Part shown: one piece after another, positions 18,937 to 27,613 of the stretch
Layout of the letters: every line of letters starts with the position of its first letter
Position numbering within the stretch: position 1 is the stretch's first letter
The notes under the pieces: generated by a model
Database searches by the model: none
The model's input: only the letters and a program-made list of their open reading frames with translations
Told to the model about the DNA's origin: nothing
Origin: CAJBVG01 sp943371235
GTDB taxonomy: Bacteria > Bacteroidota > Bacteroidia > Sphingobacteriales > Sphingobacteriaceae
DNA: 64,000 nucleotides
Direction of reading: 5' to 3'
NCBI GenBank assembly: GCA_943371235.1
Contig: CALRTZ010000005.1
Location: 22,450-86,449, forward strand
Position numbers and translations under genes: made by a program

Positions 18937-19614
18937 TTAATATCTACTTTTTCCGTTGTTTTTACGATTGTTATTGTTGTTGTTATTATTGTTATTCCGA
19001 TTATTGTTATTGTTGTTATTTCGTTGTTTAAAATTATTCTGACGGGCTTTGTTTGGAGCCGGCCTAACTTCCACTTTATTTAAACTCACATTTTCTTCCA
19101 ACACTAGTTCTCCTTTCGAGAGTAATTTTAAATCACTAATGATGGTATCATCGCTCACTGTATCCTTATTCCAGGTTACGTACGACATTTTCATGAAGTT
19201 AGCGATAGAAGCAACCATTTGCGACTTACGCTCTGTTTCATCTGTAATTTCTTTCGCCTTTTCAATCATCAACTCAACCGTTTTTCCGTAATGTTTGTAC
19301 TTTATTTTATTTAAGGGATAAGGTACTCGCTTAGGTTTAGTATCCAAAGATTCCTTAGAAGGAATTGGGTAAGGTGAATCAACGTCTAAATCGAAATCAG
19401 CAATGATGAACAAATGATCCCAAAGTTTGTGCTTAAAATCGGCAACATCTCTTAAATGTGGATTCAAAAAGCCCATTAAGTCAATTACTGCTTGGGCGTG
19501 TTTATTGCGTTCTTCCTTGCTTTCTAGGGTTTTTATATACTTTACCATGTTCTGTATGTTTCTTCCATATTCAGAATAAAGTAAAGCGGGTCTTGTAGTA
19601 TTATAATCAAACAT
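18937..19614 (-). CDS. DUF4290 domain protein with Asn-rich tail
   Basis: 225 aa. Residues 1-175 match the Bacteroidota-specific DUF4290 pattern (MFDYNTTRPALLYSEYGRNI, LWDHLFIIADFDLDVDSPYP). Function unknown; cytosolic. The last 35 residues are almost only Asn, with Arg and Lys, encoded by an imperfect AAT/AAC run at 18944-19035, which is a microsatellite likely to vary in length. Position between the UvrD-type helicase and murA, all on the minus strand, suggests a housekeeping role, but no mechanism can be read from the sequence. Confidence 0.85.
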   Translation of the reverse strand: MFDYNTTRPALLYSEYGRNIQNMVKYIKTLESKEERNKHAQAVIDLMGFLNPHLRDVADFKHKLWDHLFIIADFDLDVDSPYPIPSKESLDTKPKRVPYPLNKIKYKHYGKTVELMIEKAKEITDETERKSQMVASIANFMKMSYVTWNKDTVSDDTIISDLKLLSKGELVLEENVSLNKVEVRPAPNKARQNNFKQRNNNNNNNRNNNNNNNNNNRKNNGKSRY

Positions 19615-19620
19615 ATTTCA

Positions 19621-19655
19621 TTAGCTAATTAGCTAATTAGCCGTTTAGCTAATTA
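19621..19655. repeat. 8-bp array (TTAGCTAA)
   Basis: Three to four copies of the palindromic unit TTAGCTAA fill the spacer between the helicase stop and the DUF4290 start. The helicase TAA stop lies inside the last unit. Confidence 0.75.
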
Positions 19656-21910
19656 ACTATGCGCAATTTAGCAAATTTTAGCAAAAGTTGCTTTTTTCCA
19701 ACTTGTTTAAATTGAATGGTGGTTTTGATGTCGCCACTAGCACCTTCCATTTCTAATACGGTACCAAATCCAAATTTCTGATGTTCTACTTCCATACCCA
19801 CTGTTATTTGCTTTGGGTCTGAAGCTATAAAATCCTCCGAAGCTACATGGTTATAAGGCTTTGAGAGGGTGCTTGCCTGCATCATTGGTTTTGGTTTGCC
19901 TGCAATGCTGTTGTAACTTTGCCTTTCATCATCAAAAAAAGTAGCACTTGCAATTGGTTTTTGTAGGTAATTTATTTCTAAATATTTAGGGTCTATTTCC
20001 TCTAAAAACCTACTCGGGTCGCAAGAAATGGGAGAACCCCATTTATACCTAGAAACGGCATAACTTAAGGTTAACTTACTTTCTGCTCTTGTTATAGCCA
20101 CATAAAACAACCTGCGTTCTTCTTCCAAATCTGCCCTAGAATGTAAGGCCATTTGTGATGGAAAAAGGTTTTCTTCTAAACCCACTACATATACATGCGG
20201 AAACTCTAATCCTTTTGCTGAGTGTATGGTCATTAAAGATACGGTGTCTTTATTTTCTTCCTCTTTCTTTTCGTCGCCGGTTAGCAAGGCAATGTCTTGT
20301 AAAAAGGTTGCCAGGCTGTGGTCTTCAATATCATCTCTATCTGTAAAATCTTTAATCCCATTTAGTAATTCCTGTATGTTTTCATACCTGCTTAAGCCTT
20401 CAATTGATTTGTCATCATATAAATCTTTTAACAAACCACTTTGTTTTGCAATGTGCGATGCCGCATCGTAAGCATTTTGCTGATGGATAAGTACCGCAAA
20501 ACTTTTAATCATGGTGTTAAAATTTTCGATGCTTGCACCAGATTTTGCACCTAAAAACTGATTAGCAGTTTCAGAAATTTCAAATAGCGTTTTGTTTTGT
20601 TCGCTTGCAGCTATAATAAGTTTATCCATGCTGGTTTTACCAATGCCACGCATAGGGTAATTTATGATACGCTTAAAAGCTTCTTCGTCGGCATGGTTTA
20701 CCGCCAGTCTGAAGTAAGCAATTAAATCTTTAATTTCTTTACGTTGATAGAAAGAGAGGCCACCATAAATTTTGTACGGAATGTTGAGTTTACGAAGGGC
20801 TTCCTCCATGGCTCTCGACTGCGAATTGGTTCTGTATAAAATGGCGAAATCGCTGTTATTTAAATTTTTATTGGCACGTTCTTGTTGTATTGATTCGGCT
20901 ACAATTTTACCTTCTTCATTGTCTGAAAAAGCTTTGTAAACCGCAATTTTATCTCCACTTTCTTTTTGCGAAAAAACTTTCTTTTTTATTTGATCCTGAT
21001 TTTTAGCAATCACCGAATTGGCAACTTCTACAATGTTTTGCGTCGATCGGTAATTTTCCTCGAGCTTAAACACTTTCATGTCGGGGTAATCTTTCTCGAA
21101 GTTCAATATATTCTGAATGTTTGCACCACGGAAAGCGTAAATACTTTGCGCATCATCACCCACTACACAAATATTTTGGTGTACCGCCACCAGTTTTTTC
21201 ACTATTAAATATTGAGAAAAATTGGTGTCCTGGTACTCATCAACCATTACGTATTTAAATTTATGTTGATATTTATTCAACACATCTGCATGCTCGCGAA
21301 TAAGGATGTTTGTTTTAAATAGTAAATCGTCGAAATCCATTGCACCTGCTTTCTCACAGCGATTTTGGTAAAGTGAATAGATGTATCCAATTTTGCCTTT
21401 TCCCATGGAATGGTCGTCGGTTTGTATCTGGTCGTTTTCGTTGTATTCTTTTGCCGATATTAAATTGTTTTTAGCAGATGAAATGCGGTGCATTACATGG
21501 TTTACATTGTATGCTTTTTCATCTAAATTCTGCTCTTTAATAATGCTGCGTAATAAACTTTTGGCATCGTCTTTATCGTAAATGGTAAAGTTTGCAGGGA
21601 AACCAATTTTATCGGCTTCTTGCCTCAGTATACGTGCAAAAATAGAGTGGAAGGTACCTGTCCAAATGTTTTTAGCATTTGGGCCAACAATGGCAGAAAT
21701 ACGGTTACGCATTTCTTTCGCTGCTTTATTGGTAAATGTTAAGGCTAATATATTAAAAGGATCCACGCCATTCTTAATCATGTGTGCAATCCGGTACGTA
21801 ATTACTCTTGTTTTACCCGAACCAGCTCCCGCCACAATCATCATTGGGCCGTTCATCGTTTCTACCGCAGCTCTTTGCTGAGGATTTAATTCATCTAAAT
21901 AAGTATGCAT
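19649..21910 (-). CDS. UvrD/PcrA-type superfamily 1 DNA helicase
   Basis: 753 aa 3'-5' helicase of the UvrD/PcrA/Rep group, acting in repair and in removal of proteins from DNA. All SF1 motifs are visible: Q motif LNPQQRAAV, motif I AGAGSGKTRV, Ia TFTNKAAKEM, II VDEYQDTN, III GDDAQSIYAFRGA, IV EENYRST, V TIHSAKGLEF and VI FYVAITRAE. The C-terminal region ends in a KOW-like/Tudor segment (VGMEVEHQKFGFGTVLEMEG) as in PcrA. Length is normal. The DUF4290 gene starts 34 bp after its stop codon. A symbol (uvrD or pcrA) cannot be chosen without phylogeny. Confidence 0.95.
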   Translation of the reverse strand: MHTYLDELNPQQRAAVETMNGPMMIVAGAGSGKTRVITYRIAHMIKNGVDPFNILALTFTNKAAKEMRNRISAIVGPNAKNIWTGTFHSIFARILRQEADKIGFPANFTIYDKDDAKSLLRSIIKEQNLDEKAYNVNHVMHRISSAKNNLISAKEYNENDQIQTDDHSMGKGKIGYIYSLYQNRCEKAGAMDFDDLLFKTNILIREHADVLNKYQHKFKYVMVDEYQDTNFSQYLIVKKLVAVHQNICVVGDDAQSIYAFRGANIQNILNFEKDYPDMKVFKLEENYRSTQNIVEVANSVIAKNQDQIKKKVFSQKESGDKIAVYKAFSDNEEGKIVAESIQQERANKNLNNSDFAILYRTNSQSRAMEEALRKLNIPYKIYGGLSFYQRKEIKDLIAYFRLAVNHADEEAFKRIINYPMRGIGKTSMDKLIIAASEQNKTLFEISETANQFLGAKSGASIENFNTMIKSFAVLIHQQNAYDAASHIAKQSGLLKDLYDDKSIEGLSRYENIQELLNGIKDFTDRDDIEDHSLATFLQDIALLTGDEKKEEENKDTVSLMTIHSAKGLEFPHVYVVGLEENLFPSQMALHSRADLEEERRLFYVAITRAESKLTLSYAVSRYKWGSPISCDPSRFLEEIDPKYLEINYLQKPIASATFFDDERQSYNSIAGKPKPMMQASTLSKPYNHVASEDFIASDPKQITVGMEVEHQKFGFGTVLEMEGASGDIKTTIQFKQVGKKQLLLKFAKLRIVN

Positions 21911-22052
21911 TTTCCCACCAATCCTTTTGTTTATAAGAACTACAAATATAATTTTAGTGATTAATTATAGCCTTATTTTATTCCTCATTTTTTCAACAAT
22001 TATTGTTTTATTTAACAGTATGTATAATTAGCTAATAAATGACTCATTTTAT

Positions 22053-22060
22053 TATATTTG
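22053..22060 (+). promoter_or_regulatory. -7 promoter element of the dipeptidase gene
   Basis: TATATTTG matches the Bacteroidota -7 consensus TAnnTTTG exactly and lies 7 bp before the ATG at 22068, so the mRNA would have almost no leader. No clear -33 element is seen 20 bp upstream. Confidence 0.45.
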
Positions 22061-22067
22061 TCGCAAT

Positions 22068-23456
22068 ATGGAACAAATAAACAATTACATCAATTCAAAT
22101 AAAGACCGTTTTTTAAACGAGTTATTAGATTTTTTAAGAATTCCTTCAATTAGTGCCGATTCTGCATACAGTGCAGACGTAATGAAAACGGCAGAATTTG
22201 TGAAAGATAAATTAATGGCAGCCGGTGCAGATAAGGTAGAAGTTTGCGCTACAGCAGGTTACCCAATTGTGTACGGTGAAAAAATGATCGACCCAAGTTT
22301 GCCAACAGTTTTGGTTTACGGGCATTATGATGTACAGCCAGCTACTCCATTAGAGTTATGGGAAACACCTCCATTCGAACCAACTATACGTAAAACTGCT
22401 ATACACCCTGATGGTGCTATATTTGCACGTGGTGCATGTGACGATAAAGGTCAGGTGTACATGCACATTAAAGCATTCGAATTAATGATGCAAACCAACA
22501 CCTTGGCTTGTAACGTGAAGTTTATGATTGAAGGTGAAGAAGAAGTAGGTTCTTCTAACCTTGGCATATTTGTAAAAGCAAACAAAGAGAGATTAAAAGC
22601 AGATGTGGTATTAATTTCAGATACTTCAATTGTTGCGAATGATACACCTTCTATTGATTGTGGCTTGCGTGGCTTGAGTTATGTAGAGGTAGAAGTTACC
22701 GGCCCGAACAGAGATTTACACTCAGGTGTATATGGCGGAGCTGTAGCAAATCCTATTAACATATTAGCTAAAATGATAGCAAGTATGCACGATGAGAATA
22801 ACCACATTACCATCCCTGGTTTTTATAACAATGTGTTAGACGTAAGTGCAGAAGATCGTGCAGACATGGCTAAAACTCCATTCGATTTAGAAGAGTACAA
22901 AAAAGATTTAGACGTAGCCGATGTTTGGGGTGAAAAAGGATTTTCATCAATAGAAAGAACAGGTATACGCCCAACTTTAGATGTTAACGGAATTTGGGGA
23001 GGTTACACAGGAGAAGGCGCTAAAACCGTTTTACCATCTAAAGCATTTGCCAAAATTTCGATGCGTTTAGTTCCAAATCAAACTTCGGATGAAATTACAG
23101 CAATATTTAAAAAACATTTCGAATCTATTGCACCAGCTTCGGTAAAAGTAGAAGTTCGCCCTCACCATGGTGGCGAGCCTGTATTAACGCCTACAGATTC
23201 TGTAGCGTTTAAAGCAGCAAGCAAGGCAATGGAACAAACCTATGGTAAAAAACCAATCCCAACTCGCGGTGGTGGAAGTATTCCAATTGTAGCATTATTC
23301 GAAAAAGAATTAGGATTAAAATCAGTATTAATGGGCTTCGGCTTAGATTCTGATGCACTACACTCACCAAACGAACATTACGGTTTATTTAACTACTACA
23401 AAGGAATTGAAACGATTCCGTTGTTTCATAAGTATTTTGCTGAATTGAGTAAATAA
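22068..23456 (+). CDS. M20 family dipeptidase
   Basis: 462 aa, cytosolic. M20/M25/M40 metallopeptidase with two co-catalytic zinc ions. Metal ligands are visible in VYGHYDVQP (His86, Asp88), RGACDDKGQ (about 119-127) and EGEEEVGS with the general-base Glu; the dimerisation domain follows (LRGLSYVEVEV), and the C-terminal His is in DALHSPNEH. The family includes carnosinase-like and CNDP-type dipeptidases; exact substrate unknown. It is divergent from the helicase gene with a 157-bp spacer and converges with the gene at 23517 across a long hairpin. Confidence 0.92.
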   Translation: MEQINNYINSNKDRFLNELLDFLRIPSISADSAYSADVMKTAEFVKDKLMAAGADKVEVCATAGYPIVYGEKMIDPSLPTVLVYGHYDVQPATPLELWETPPFEPTIRKTAIHPDGAIFARGACDDKGQVYMHIKAFELMMQTNTLACNVKFMIEGEEEVGSSNLGIFVKANKERLKADVVLISDTSIVANDTPSIDCGLRGLSYVEVEVTGPNRDLHSGVYGGAVANPINILAKMIASMHDENNHITIPGFYNNVLDVSAEDRADMAKTPFDLEEYKKDLDVADVWGEKGFSSIERTGIRPTLDVNGIWGGYTGEGAKTVLPSKAFAKISMRLVPNQTSDEITAIFKKHFESIAPASVKVEVRPHHGGEPVLTPTDSVAFKAASKAMEQTYGKKPIPTRGGGSIPIVALFEKELGLKSVLMGFGLDSDALHSPNEHYGLFNYYKGIETIPLFHKYFAELSK

Positions 23457-23507
23457 TTGTACACTGTAAGTTGTACGTTGTAGATTGTACAACGTACAGC
23501 GTACAAT
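23456..23507. terminator. Bidirectional hairpin, 7-bp periodic
   Basis: The core stem TGTACGTTGTA (23472-23482) / TACAACGTACA (23488-23498) is 11 bp perfect with a 5-nt loop; an outer stem ATTGTAC / GTACAAT (23456-23462 / 23501-23507) closes it. The left arm has a 7-bp period (ATTGTAC, ACTGTAA, GTTGTAC, GTTGTAG). It lies between convergent genes. Confidence 0.75.
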
Positions 23508-23516
23508 AAATAAGTT

Positions 23517-24014
23517 TTACTTCATTTTGTTAAACATATAACGGCTAATTTTCCATTGTCCATTTGTTTTTTGAAGCACAAAAAGCTCTCTGTTTTCTTC
23601 TGGTATGGTTTGGCCATTTGCATGAATGAGTGTATTTCCTTTTGAAGTTGTTCGTGCAAACGCATACTCTCCAATTACTTCAATTTCATCAATATAAAAC
23701 TCTATATTTAATTGAATGGCATTAAATACAAATTCATAAGCTCCTTTTAATTGTTCTTTACCAAAGGCTGACGGCGCGTTGCTTGGCATAAATATACCAT
23801 CGTTCGTATAAAGCATTAGTACTTTATTTACATCAGAGGTGTTTAATGCGTCACGATAATCGAAAAGTAATTTTTCAATTGATAATTTTTCATTTGATTG
23901 TTCCATTTTGGTTTGAGATAAATTGTTTGACTGATTTTTTGTTTCATTTTGGCAAGCTGTTAAGATTGTTAGTAAATAAGCTGCGATAAAAATTTTGTTA
24001 ATTAAAAGTTTCAT
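23517..24014 (-). CDS. NTF2-like (SnoaL/DUF4440-type) lipoprotein
   Basis: 165 aa. Signal peptide ending in a lipobox (LLTILTAC, Cys at about residue 21), so the protein is probably anchored to a membrane after export. The mature part, from about residue 45, has the cystatin-like NTF2 fold pattern: YRDALNTSDVNKVLMLYTNDGIFMP, then YEFVFN helix, and FVLQKTNGQWKISRYMF at the end, as in SgcJ/EcaC-type proteins. Enzymatic activity is unknown. It is followed upstream on the same strand by a Crp/Fnr-type regulator gene 109 bp away, which may control it, though no operator was found. Confidence 0.8.
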   Translation of the reverse strand: MKLLINKIFIAAYLLTILTACQNETKNQSNNLSQTKMEQSNEKLSIEKLLFDYRDALNTSDVNKVLMLYTNDGIFMPSNAPSAFGKEQLKGAYEFVFNAIQLNIEFYIDEIEVIGEYAFARTTSKGNTLIHANGQTIPEENRELFVLQKTNGQWKISRYMFNKMK

Positions 24015-24123
24015 AACTATAGTTCTTTTTTATTGAAAATTTATAATACAAAATTGCAACGAATGAATATATTAAGCCAATAAACTAGCATAAGAAATAG
24101 TCTTAATATAGGTTAAGGGTAAA

Positions 24124-24699
24124 TTATTTTATAACCCGCTCATTACGAATTTTACTTAGAAATTCGGGTGTAATGCCAAGGTAAGATGCTATTTGAGTAT
24201 TGGGTAATCGTATGGATAATTTGGGATATTGTTCCAAGAAACTTTCATAACGTTGGTATGCTGTGGAACTAAATGTTTGTAGCAATCGGTTTTGTAGTTC
24301 AATGTATTTATCTTCTATAATTACACGAAAGTTTCTATCGAATTTCGGAAAGTTGGTATATAAATACCAAAGGTCTGCTTTAGAAATTTGAAGAATGGTA
24401 GATGGTTCAATGGCTTCAATAAATAATTTTGATGGCCGCTCTTTGTGTAAACTATCAAAATCTGTTATCCAGTCGTCCTCTGCGGCAAATACAAGATTAT
24501 GTTCAGTGCCATTATTATCAACGCCATACATTTTAAAACAACCCTCAACCACATAGTTGAAATTCTTACAAATATCACCCTCCTGTAAAATATATTGTTT
24601 ACGTTTAATTTTACGCTCGGTCAATCGGCTTAACAAGGCTGCTTTTTCCAAGTCGTTTAGAGGTATTTGCTTTTCAAAATGCTTAATTATATTTTCCAT
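24124..24699 (-). CDS. Crp/Fnr family transcription regulator
   Basis: 191 aa. N-terminal cyclic-nucleotide-binding-like beta barrel (YILQEGDICKNFNYVVEGCFKMY, residues about 37-59) and a C-terminal helix-turn-helix with QIASYLGITPEFLSKIR (about 168-184). It has no Fe-S Cys cluster like FNR and lacks the full PRSxxARR cAMP pocket of CRP, so the ligand is unknown; many Bacteroidota have such Crp-like proteins of 190 aa. It may regulate the lipoprotein gene downstream or the TRIC-like gene upstream (51 bp away, same strand). Confidence 0.88.
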   Translation of the reverse strand: MENIIKHFEKQIPLNDLEKAALLSRLTERKIKRKQYILQEGDICKNFNYVVEGCFKMYGVDNNGTEHNLVFAAEDDWITDFDSLHKERPSKLFIEAIEPSTILQISKADLWYLYTNFPKFDRNFRVIIEDKYIELQNRLLQTFSSTAYQRYESFLEQYPKLSIRLPNTQIASYLGITPEFLSKIRNERVIK

Positions 24700-24750
24700 A
24701 TATGCAGAAACAATAACATCTTATCACAATTTTTTTAATTCACCATTCAT

Positions 24751-25362
24751 TTACCCCTTAACATAAATCAACGGCAATCTCCACTTCAAGTAGAAAGCAA
24801 ATATTCTTATCAATCCAATAATTATTCCGGCAATCCAGCCTGTGGTGCCTTCATCAAAACCAATGTATCTACAAGCGAAGTACACAATACCTCCTGCAAT
24901 GCATGCCGAAGCGTAAATATCTTTGCGGAACACATAAGGTATCTCATTTAAAATTACATCTCGTAAAATTCCACCGAAACAACCGGTTACTGTACCCAAT
25001 GCAATGCATACAACAGGGTGTAAATTAAAGGATACTCCTTTATCTATGGCCACTACACAAAACACCGCCAAGCCAATCGTATCAAACCAAAACAAGAGTT
25101 TAGAAAGGCGCATAAGTTTTGGTAAAAAGAATAAGGCTACTAAATAAGTGATTGAAATGGTGGTAATAATTTGCAAGTCTAAAATCCAGGCCACCGGCAA
25201 ACTGCCTATTAACAAATCACGAATGGTACCGCCTCCAATAGCTGTAATAAAGGTAATAATTAATACCCCAAATACATCTAATCTTTTCTGCATTGCCGAG
25301 TAAGCTCCCGAAAATGCAAAAGCAATGGTACCAAGTATTTCGATGATGTCGATGAAACGCAT
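24751..25362 (-). CDS. TRIC-like cation channel family protein (UPF0126/YadS)
   Basis: 203 aa, inner membrane, seven hydrophobic segments. The family has two pseudo-symmetric halves, each with a glycine-rich motif: AIGGGTIRDLLIG (about residues 41-53) and GCFGGILRDVIL (about 128-139), as in prokaryotic TRIC channels that pass K+ and Na+. Start ATG 25362 gives MRFIDIIEILGTIAFAFSGA, the usual first helix. The leader before the ATG is a 7-bp array of the AATTCAC type in the same orientation as in the leader of the divergent gene at 25611. Confidence 0.88.
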   Translation of the reverse strand: MRFIDIIEILGTIAFAFSGAYSAMQKRLDVFGVLIITFITAIGGGTIRDLLIGSLPVAWILDLQIITTISITYLVALFFLPKLMRLSKLLFWFDTIGLAVFCVVAIDKGVSFNLHPVVCIALGTVTGCFGGILRDVILNEIPYVFRKDIYASACIAGGIVYFACRYIGFDEGTTGWIAGIIIGLIRIFAFYLKWRLPLIYVKG

Positions 25363-25363
25363 G

Positions 25364-25421
25364 ATTGAATTGTGAATTGTGAATTGTTAATTGTGAATTA
25401 CAAGTTACGAATTGCAAATTA
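25364..25421 (-). repeat. 7-bp array (GAATTGT) in the leader of the TRIC-like gene
   Basis: Read on the minus strand the units are ACAATTC and end 1-3 nt before the ATG. Same unit family as 3188-3302 and 25579-25610; the left end of the array is cleaner than the right, where ATTACAAG and TTACGAA variants occur. Confidence 0.8.
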
Positions 25422-25457
25422 GAAAACAAAAGTAGTAATTGGTAGATATTTGTTTTG

Positions 25458-25512
25458 AGTTATTGGTTAATAAGTTATTGAGTTAATAAGTTATTGGGTT
25501 AATATGTTATTT
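25458..25512. repeat. 8-bp array (AAGTTATT / GGGTTAAT)
   Basis: Alternating units AAGTTATT and GAGTTAAT or GGGTTAAT, about six in a row, in the middle of the divergent spacer between the TRIC-like and YyaL-like genes. Confidence 0.7.
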
Positions 25513-25543
25513 AGTAGTTTATATAATTTTAAAATTGGCTACA

Positions 25544-25576
25544 TTGGTATCAATATATTATTATAAACTAAATTTG
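25544..25576 (+). promoter_or_regulatory. Candidate promoter of the YyaL-like gene
   Basis: TAAATTTG at 25569-25576 matches the -7 consensus exactly; TTGG at 25544-25547 lies 21 bp upstream as a -33 candidate. The predicted transcript starts near 25580, so the leader consists almost wholly of the CAATTCA array. Confidence 0.5.
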
Positions 25577-25578
25577 CC

Positions 25579-25610
25579 AACAATTCACAACTCACAATTC
25601 ACAATTCACC
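25579..25610 (+). repeat. 7-bp array (CAATTCA) in the leader of the YyaL-like gene
   Basis: Units CAATTCA, CAACTCA, CAATTCA, CAATTCA run up to the ATG with a single C between. It is the inverted counterpart of 25364-25421, so each divergent gene carries the same sense of repeat in its 5' leader. Confidence 0.85.
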
Positions 25611-27608
25611 ATGTCTCTACTCAAAGAAACCTCCCCATACCTCTTACAACACGCCAACAACCCTGTAGAATGGTATCCTTGGGGCGAAGAGGCTTTGGCA
25701 AAAGCGAAGCGCGAAAACAAATTAATTGTAGTAAGTATAGGTTACTCTGCTTGCCATTGGTGCCATGTTATGGAGCACGAATCGTTTGAAGATAATGAAG
25801 TGGCAGAAGTAATGAACACTTTGTATGTAAATATTAAAGTGGATAGGGAAGAACGACCAGACATTGATCAAATTTACATGTCGGCATTACAATTAATGAA
25901 CGGAACTGGAGGCTGGCCGCTCAATTGTATTTTGTTGCCAGACCAGCGACCAATTTACGGTGGTACTTATTTCAAGAAAAAAGATTGGATAAATATATTG
26001 AGCAATGTGGCGGCAATGTATAGAAATAAACCTGATGAGTTGTATACCTATGCTGATAAGTTAATAGAAGGTGTACGCAACATGGAAAGTATTTCTGTAA
26101 AATCCGAAGATCAGCAAGTACCTGAAAATTTCTTAACCGAATACATGCAAAGTTGGAATCGTTTTTTAGATTTCGAAAACGGTGGAACCATTGGTGCACC
26201 TAAGTTTCCGGTGCCTGGTAACTTACAGTATTTGTTAAAGTATAATCATTTCTTTCCACAAGATACAATGGAGTACTTTCTGCAAAATACCCTACACAGA
26301 ATTGCTCGTGGTGGCATTTATGATCAAGTAGGAGCTGGCATTTATCGTTATTCGGTAGATGGGGTTTGGCACATTCCGCATTTCGAAAAAATGTTGTATG
26401 ATCAAGCTCAAATGATTTCTTTATATGCAGAAGCTTATTCAAAATATAAAAATCCCTTGTACTTAAAAACCTTCGAAAGTATCATTTCTTTTTGCAATCG
26501 TGAGTTGTTTAATGAAAATGAACATTCGTATTATTCGGCTTTAGATGCCGATTCGGAAGGAGTAGAAGGCAAGTTTTATTGCTTTACAAATGAGGAGTTG
26601 CGATCATTGTTAAATGAAAATGCCGAATTATTTATTGAATATTTTAGGTGTACTGATGAGGGTAATTTTGAACACGGTTTAAATAATTTGTTCATGATTA
26701 CAGAGAGAGAAGTTTTTTTCAGTAAACATGGATTAGATGAAAGTGAGTGGGAGCAAAGAGCAGAAACAATGCTTCAAGTATTATTTAATTACAGAGCAAA
26801 ACGAGTACGCCCTGGCTTAGACGATAAACAGCTATGTGCTTGGAATGGTTTAATGGTAAAGGGTTTGAGCGATGCCTTCAAAGCAAGTGCTAACGAAAAG
26901 TATAAAACCTTAGCTGAAAATACCTTGATATTTATGCTGCAAAAATTTGTACAAGGCAACAAGGTCTTTAGAAGTTACAAAAACAATGAAGCAAAGGTAA
27001 ATGCCTTTCTCGACGATTATGCTTTTTTAATTCAAGCAATGCTTTCTGTTTATGAAATAACTGCGAATGAAACATATTTAACTAAAGCTGTAGAGCTTTG
27101 TCAGCATTGCATCTCAGAGTTTTTCGATACAAATTCTGGAATGTTTTACTTTACCGCTAGTTCATCAGAAAATTTAGTTGCACGTAAGCAGGAGTATTAT
27201 GACAGTGTAATTCCTTCATCCAACTCTGTTATGTTACAAAATCTAAAAAGAATTGCTGTGCTAACAGAAAACCAAGTGTTTGAGGAAATGTCAGATACAA
27301 TGATGTACAATATGTTAGTAACCATGAAAAGATATCCACCTTCATTTTCTGGATGGGCTAATTATATACTAGCCAAATCAATTGGCGATACAGAAATAGT
27401 AATTACTGGAAGCAATGCTTTTGATAAGTACAAAGAAATGGCCCTTCATTACACACCAAATGTTGTGATGGCTTATACTACCATAACTAATGAAAATGTA
27501 TTATTCAAGAATCGGTATGTTGATGGGAAAACTTTAATTTATGTTTGCAAAAATAAAGCATGTTTATTGCCAGTAGAGAACACTAACGATGCAATAAAAC
27601 TAGTTTAA
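25611..27608 (+). CDS. YyaL/DUF255 thioredoxin-domain protein
   Basis: 665 aa, cytosolic. N-terminal thioredoxin-like DUF255 domain (about 1-165) with SACHWCHVMEHESFED (CxxC, about residues 46-61) and KVDREERPDIDQIYM; the rest is an (alpha/alpha)6 barrel related to N-acylglucosamine epimerases, with QVGAGIYRYSVDGVWHIPHFEKMLYDQAQ. It is the bacterial counterpart of human SPATA20. The biochemical role is not established. Length is that of the family. The leader is a 7-bp repeat array with an exact -7 element before it. Confidence 0.9.
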   Translation: MSLLKETSPYLLQHANNPVEWYPWGEEALAKAKRENKLIVVSIGYSACHWCHVMEHESFEDNEVAEVMNTLYVNIKVDREERPDIDQIYMSALQLMNGTGGWPLNCILLPDQRPIYGGTYFKKKDWINILSNVAAMYRNKPDELYTYADKLIEGVRNMESISVKSEDQQVPENFLTEYMQSWNRFLDFENGGTIGAPKFPVPGNLQYLLKYNHFFPQDTMEYFLQNTLHRIARGGIYDQVGAGIYRYSVDGVWHIPHFEKMLYDQAQMISLYAEAYSKYKNPLYLKTFESIISFCNRELFNENEHSYYSALDADSEGVEGKFYCFTNEELRSLLNENAELFIEYFRCTDEGNFEHGLNNLFMITEREVFFSKHGLDESEWEQRAETMLQVLFNYRAKRVRPGLDDKQLCAWNGLMVKGLSDAFKASANEKYKTLAENTLIFMLQKFVQGNKVFRSYKNNEAKVNAFLDDYAFLIQAMLSVYEITANETYLTKAVELCQHCISEFFDTNSGMFYFTASSSENLVARKQEYYDSVIPSSNSVMLQNLKRIAVLTENQVFEEMSDTMMYNMLVTMKRYPPSFSGWANYILAKSIGDTEIVITGSNAFDKYKEMALHYTPNVVMAYTTITNENVLFKNRYVDGKTLIYVCKNKACLLPVENTNDAIKLV

Positions 27609-27613
27609 TATTT

